DNA of 6,848 bases from Thermomicrobiales bacterium (lineage in GTDB: Bacteria; Chloroflexota; Limnocylindria; Limnocylindrales; CSP1-4): assembly GCA_004525275.1 (NCBI GenBank), contig SPCO01000078.1:1-6848 (forward strand), read 5' to 3'. Each line of letters opens with the position of its first letter. Position 1 is the first letter of the stretch. Below are positions 6,223 through 6,848 of this stretch, piece after piece. A program made the position numbers and the translations under genes. Below the pieces are notes generated by a model, which was not told where the DNA came from, searched no databases, and saw nothing but the letters and a program-made list of their open reading frames with translations.

Positions 6223-6333
6223 GCACCACATGACGTCTCGGCACCTGGGGTTCGAGACGACCGACGGCGCTCGACTGCGATGGTCGGGATGCCGACCGCC
6301 TGATCGCGTTGGTGAGCAACGGATCTGGCCACC
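6223..6333. other. Intergenic stretch, nothing convincing
   Basis: The only plus-strand frame starting here with an ATG (6230) gives a 45-residue Arg/Pro-rich peptide with no Shine-Dalgarno and no protein-like pattern. I do not call it. GGTTCGAGAC at 6249-6258 resembles a tRNA T-loop, but its flanks do not pair. Confidence 0.4.
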
Positions 6334-6364
6334 GGGCCCCGTCGCTTTGGGGGCGACGGGGTCC
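6334..6364. terminator. Strong GC stem-loop, possible terminator without U-tract
   Basis: CCCCGTCGC (6337-6345) pairs perfectly with GCGACGGGG (6353-6361) around the loop TTTGGGG. The stem extends to 12 bp with one G-U pair (6334-6336 with 6362-6364). No T-run follows on the plus strand (CTGACAC), so it is not a classical intrinsic terminator. It sits between the small ORF and the -10 of the lipoprotein gene. U-less hairpins occur at transcript ends in GC-rich bacteria, so separation of two transcripts is the likeliest role. Confidence 0.45.
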
Positions 6365-6372
6365 TGACACGC

Positions 6373-6378
6373 TAGGAT
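6373..6378 (+). promoter_or_regulatory. Leaderless-type -10 element of the lipoprotein gene
   Basis: TAGGAT fits the TANNNT -10 pattern and is followed by six bases (GCCGAC), then the ATG at 6385. This spacing would put the transcription start on or beside the A of the ATG. No Shine-Dalgarno is visible upstream, which fits a leaderless mRNA. No -35 is obvious; the stem-loop at 6334-6364 occupies that area. Confidence 0.5.
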
Positions 6379-6384
6379 GCCGAC

Positions 6385-6848
6385 ATGACTATCAAGCGCG
6401 GCCGAATCGCCTTCGTGTTCGTGATCTCGGCGACCCTCGCCGCCTGCGGCTCAGGGTCGGCCAGCCTGGCGGTGTCGCCAGACGAGGGCGTGGCGACATC
6501 CGAACCAACGGGGGCGATCGGATCGCCACTGGCGCAGACAGAAACGGATTGGGGTCGTATCTGGGATCGCCTGCCCGCCGGATTCCCGACGGTCCCCGGG
6601 TCCACGCCCGGTGCGGAGACCGCGACCGGAGCCGCATCGGCCAACCTCGTCGTCGATGGCACCGAGGCGCAGGAGATCGCCACCTCGATGCAGACGCAGT
6701 TGGTGCAAGCCGGCTTTGCGATCGATGGGCTGTCCGGCCCGCTCGAGGACGGCGGCTACGTCCTGGACATGACCGGTTCCGAGGCGGGCTGCGTCCTCCA
6801 GGTCAGCGTGTCACCGATGGGCGGGCTCACCGCGATCACGATCCTGTA
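6385..6848 (+). CDS. Lipoprotein of unknown function, C-terminus beyond window edge
   Basis: Open from ATG 6385 through 154 codons; the window then ends in TA, which may be a Tyr codon or the start of a stop. Seen: basic n-region TIKRGR (2-7), hydrophobic core (8-17) and a lipobox LAAC (18-21), so Cys21 should be lipidated after signal peptidase II cleavage. Residues 22-52 are a Ser/Gly/Thr-rich tether. A folded domain begins near 57 with WDRLPAGFPTVPGSTPG (60-76). It has an amphipathic helix-like part, TEAQEIATSMQTQLVQAGFA (93-112), and strands ending GCVLQVSVSPMGGLTAITIL (135-154). The pattern of a helix against a small sheet resembles substrate-free or sensor-like lipoproteins. I recall similar unnamed proteins in Chloroflexota, continuing after this point with a few residues, but cannot verify this. 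There are no catalytic motifs. It is transcribed away from dnaE2 and apparently has its own promoter. Confidence 0.75.
   Translation, partial: MTIKRGRIAFVFVISATLAACGSGSASLAVSPDEGVATSEPTGAIGSPLAQTETDWGRIWDRLPAGFPTVPGSTPGAETATGAASANLVVDGTEAQEIATSMQTQLVQAGFAIDGLSGPLEDGGYVLDMTGSEAGCVLQVSVSPMGGLTAITIL

Noticed and set aside
6241..6262. T-loop-like GGTTCGAGAC suggesting a tRNA
   Set aside because: The flanking five bases do not pair, and no acceptor, D or anticodon arm can be built around it.

Overview
The window looks like a chromosomal fragment from a GC-rich bacterium. The best guess is an uncultured Chloroflexota lineage (Limnocylindria-like). That guess rests on remembered similarity of the lamin-tail protein and the edge lipoprotein to proteins of that group, plus a leaderless-type promoter, and it is inference. 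I see no transposase, integrase, tRNA, rRNA or CRISPR array.

Layout, left to right. (1) Positions 1-689, minus strand: the N-terminal part of a secreted lamin-tail-domain (LTD) protein that runs off the left edge in a Pro/Thr-rich linker. (2) Positions 690-842: a 153-nt divergent control region. (3) Positions 843-1595, plus strand: a protein of unknown function with four predicted membrane segments and basic, polar ends. (4) Positions 1596-1850: a convergent gap holding a GC palindrome and six perfect copies of an 18-bp tandem repeat (1733-1840). (5) Positions 1851-5891, minus strand: a 1346-residue error-prone DNA polymerase III alpha subunit of the DnaE2/ImuC type, with PHP, palm, fingers, helix-hairpin-helix and OB parts intact. 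It is lengthened by several low-complexity inserts, the largest about 145 residues between the catalytic aspartates of the palm. (6) Positions 5892-5953: the dnaE2 control region. It has a Shine-Dalgarno, a TATACT -10 and a perfect inverted repeat of the GAAC-N4-GTTC class known for Gram-positive-type LexA, overlapping the -10. (7) Positions 5954-6384: sparse sequence with one doubtful 41-residue membrane ORF and a strong GC stem-loop. (8) From 6385 to the right edge, plus strand: a lipoprotein of unknown function, preceded by a leaderless-type -10 element.

The one functional story the sequence supports is DNA-damage response. A translesion polymerase gene sits alone under what reads as a LexA operator, so it should be induced when LexA is cleaved. 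Its usual partners imuA and imuB are not in the window. The other three clear genes are envelope proteins (secreted, membrane and lipid-anchored) with no evident link to the polymerase.
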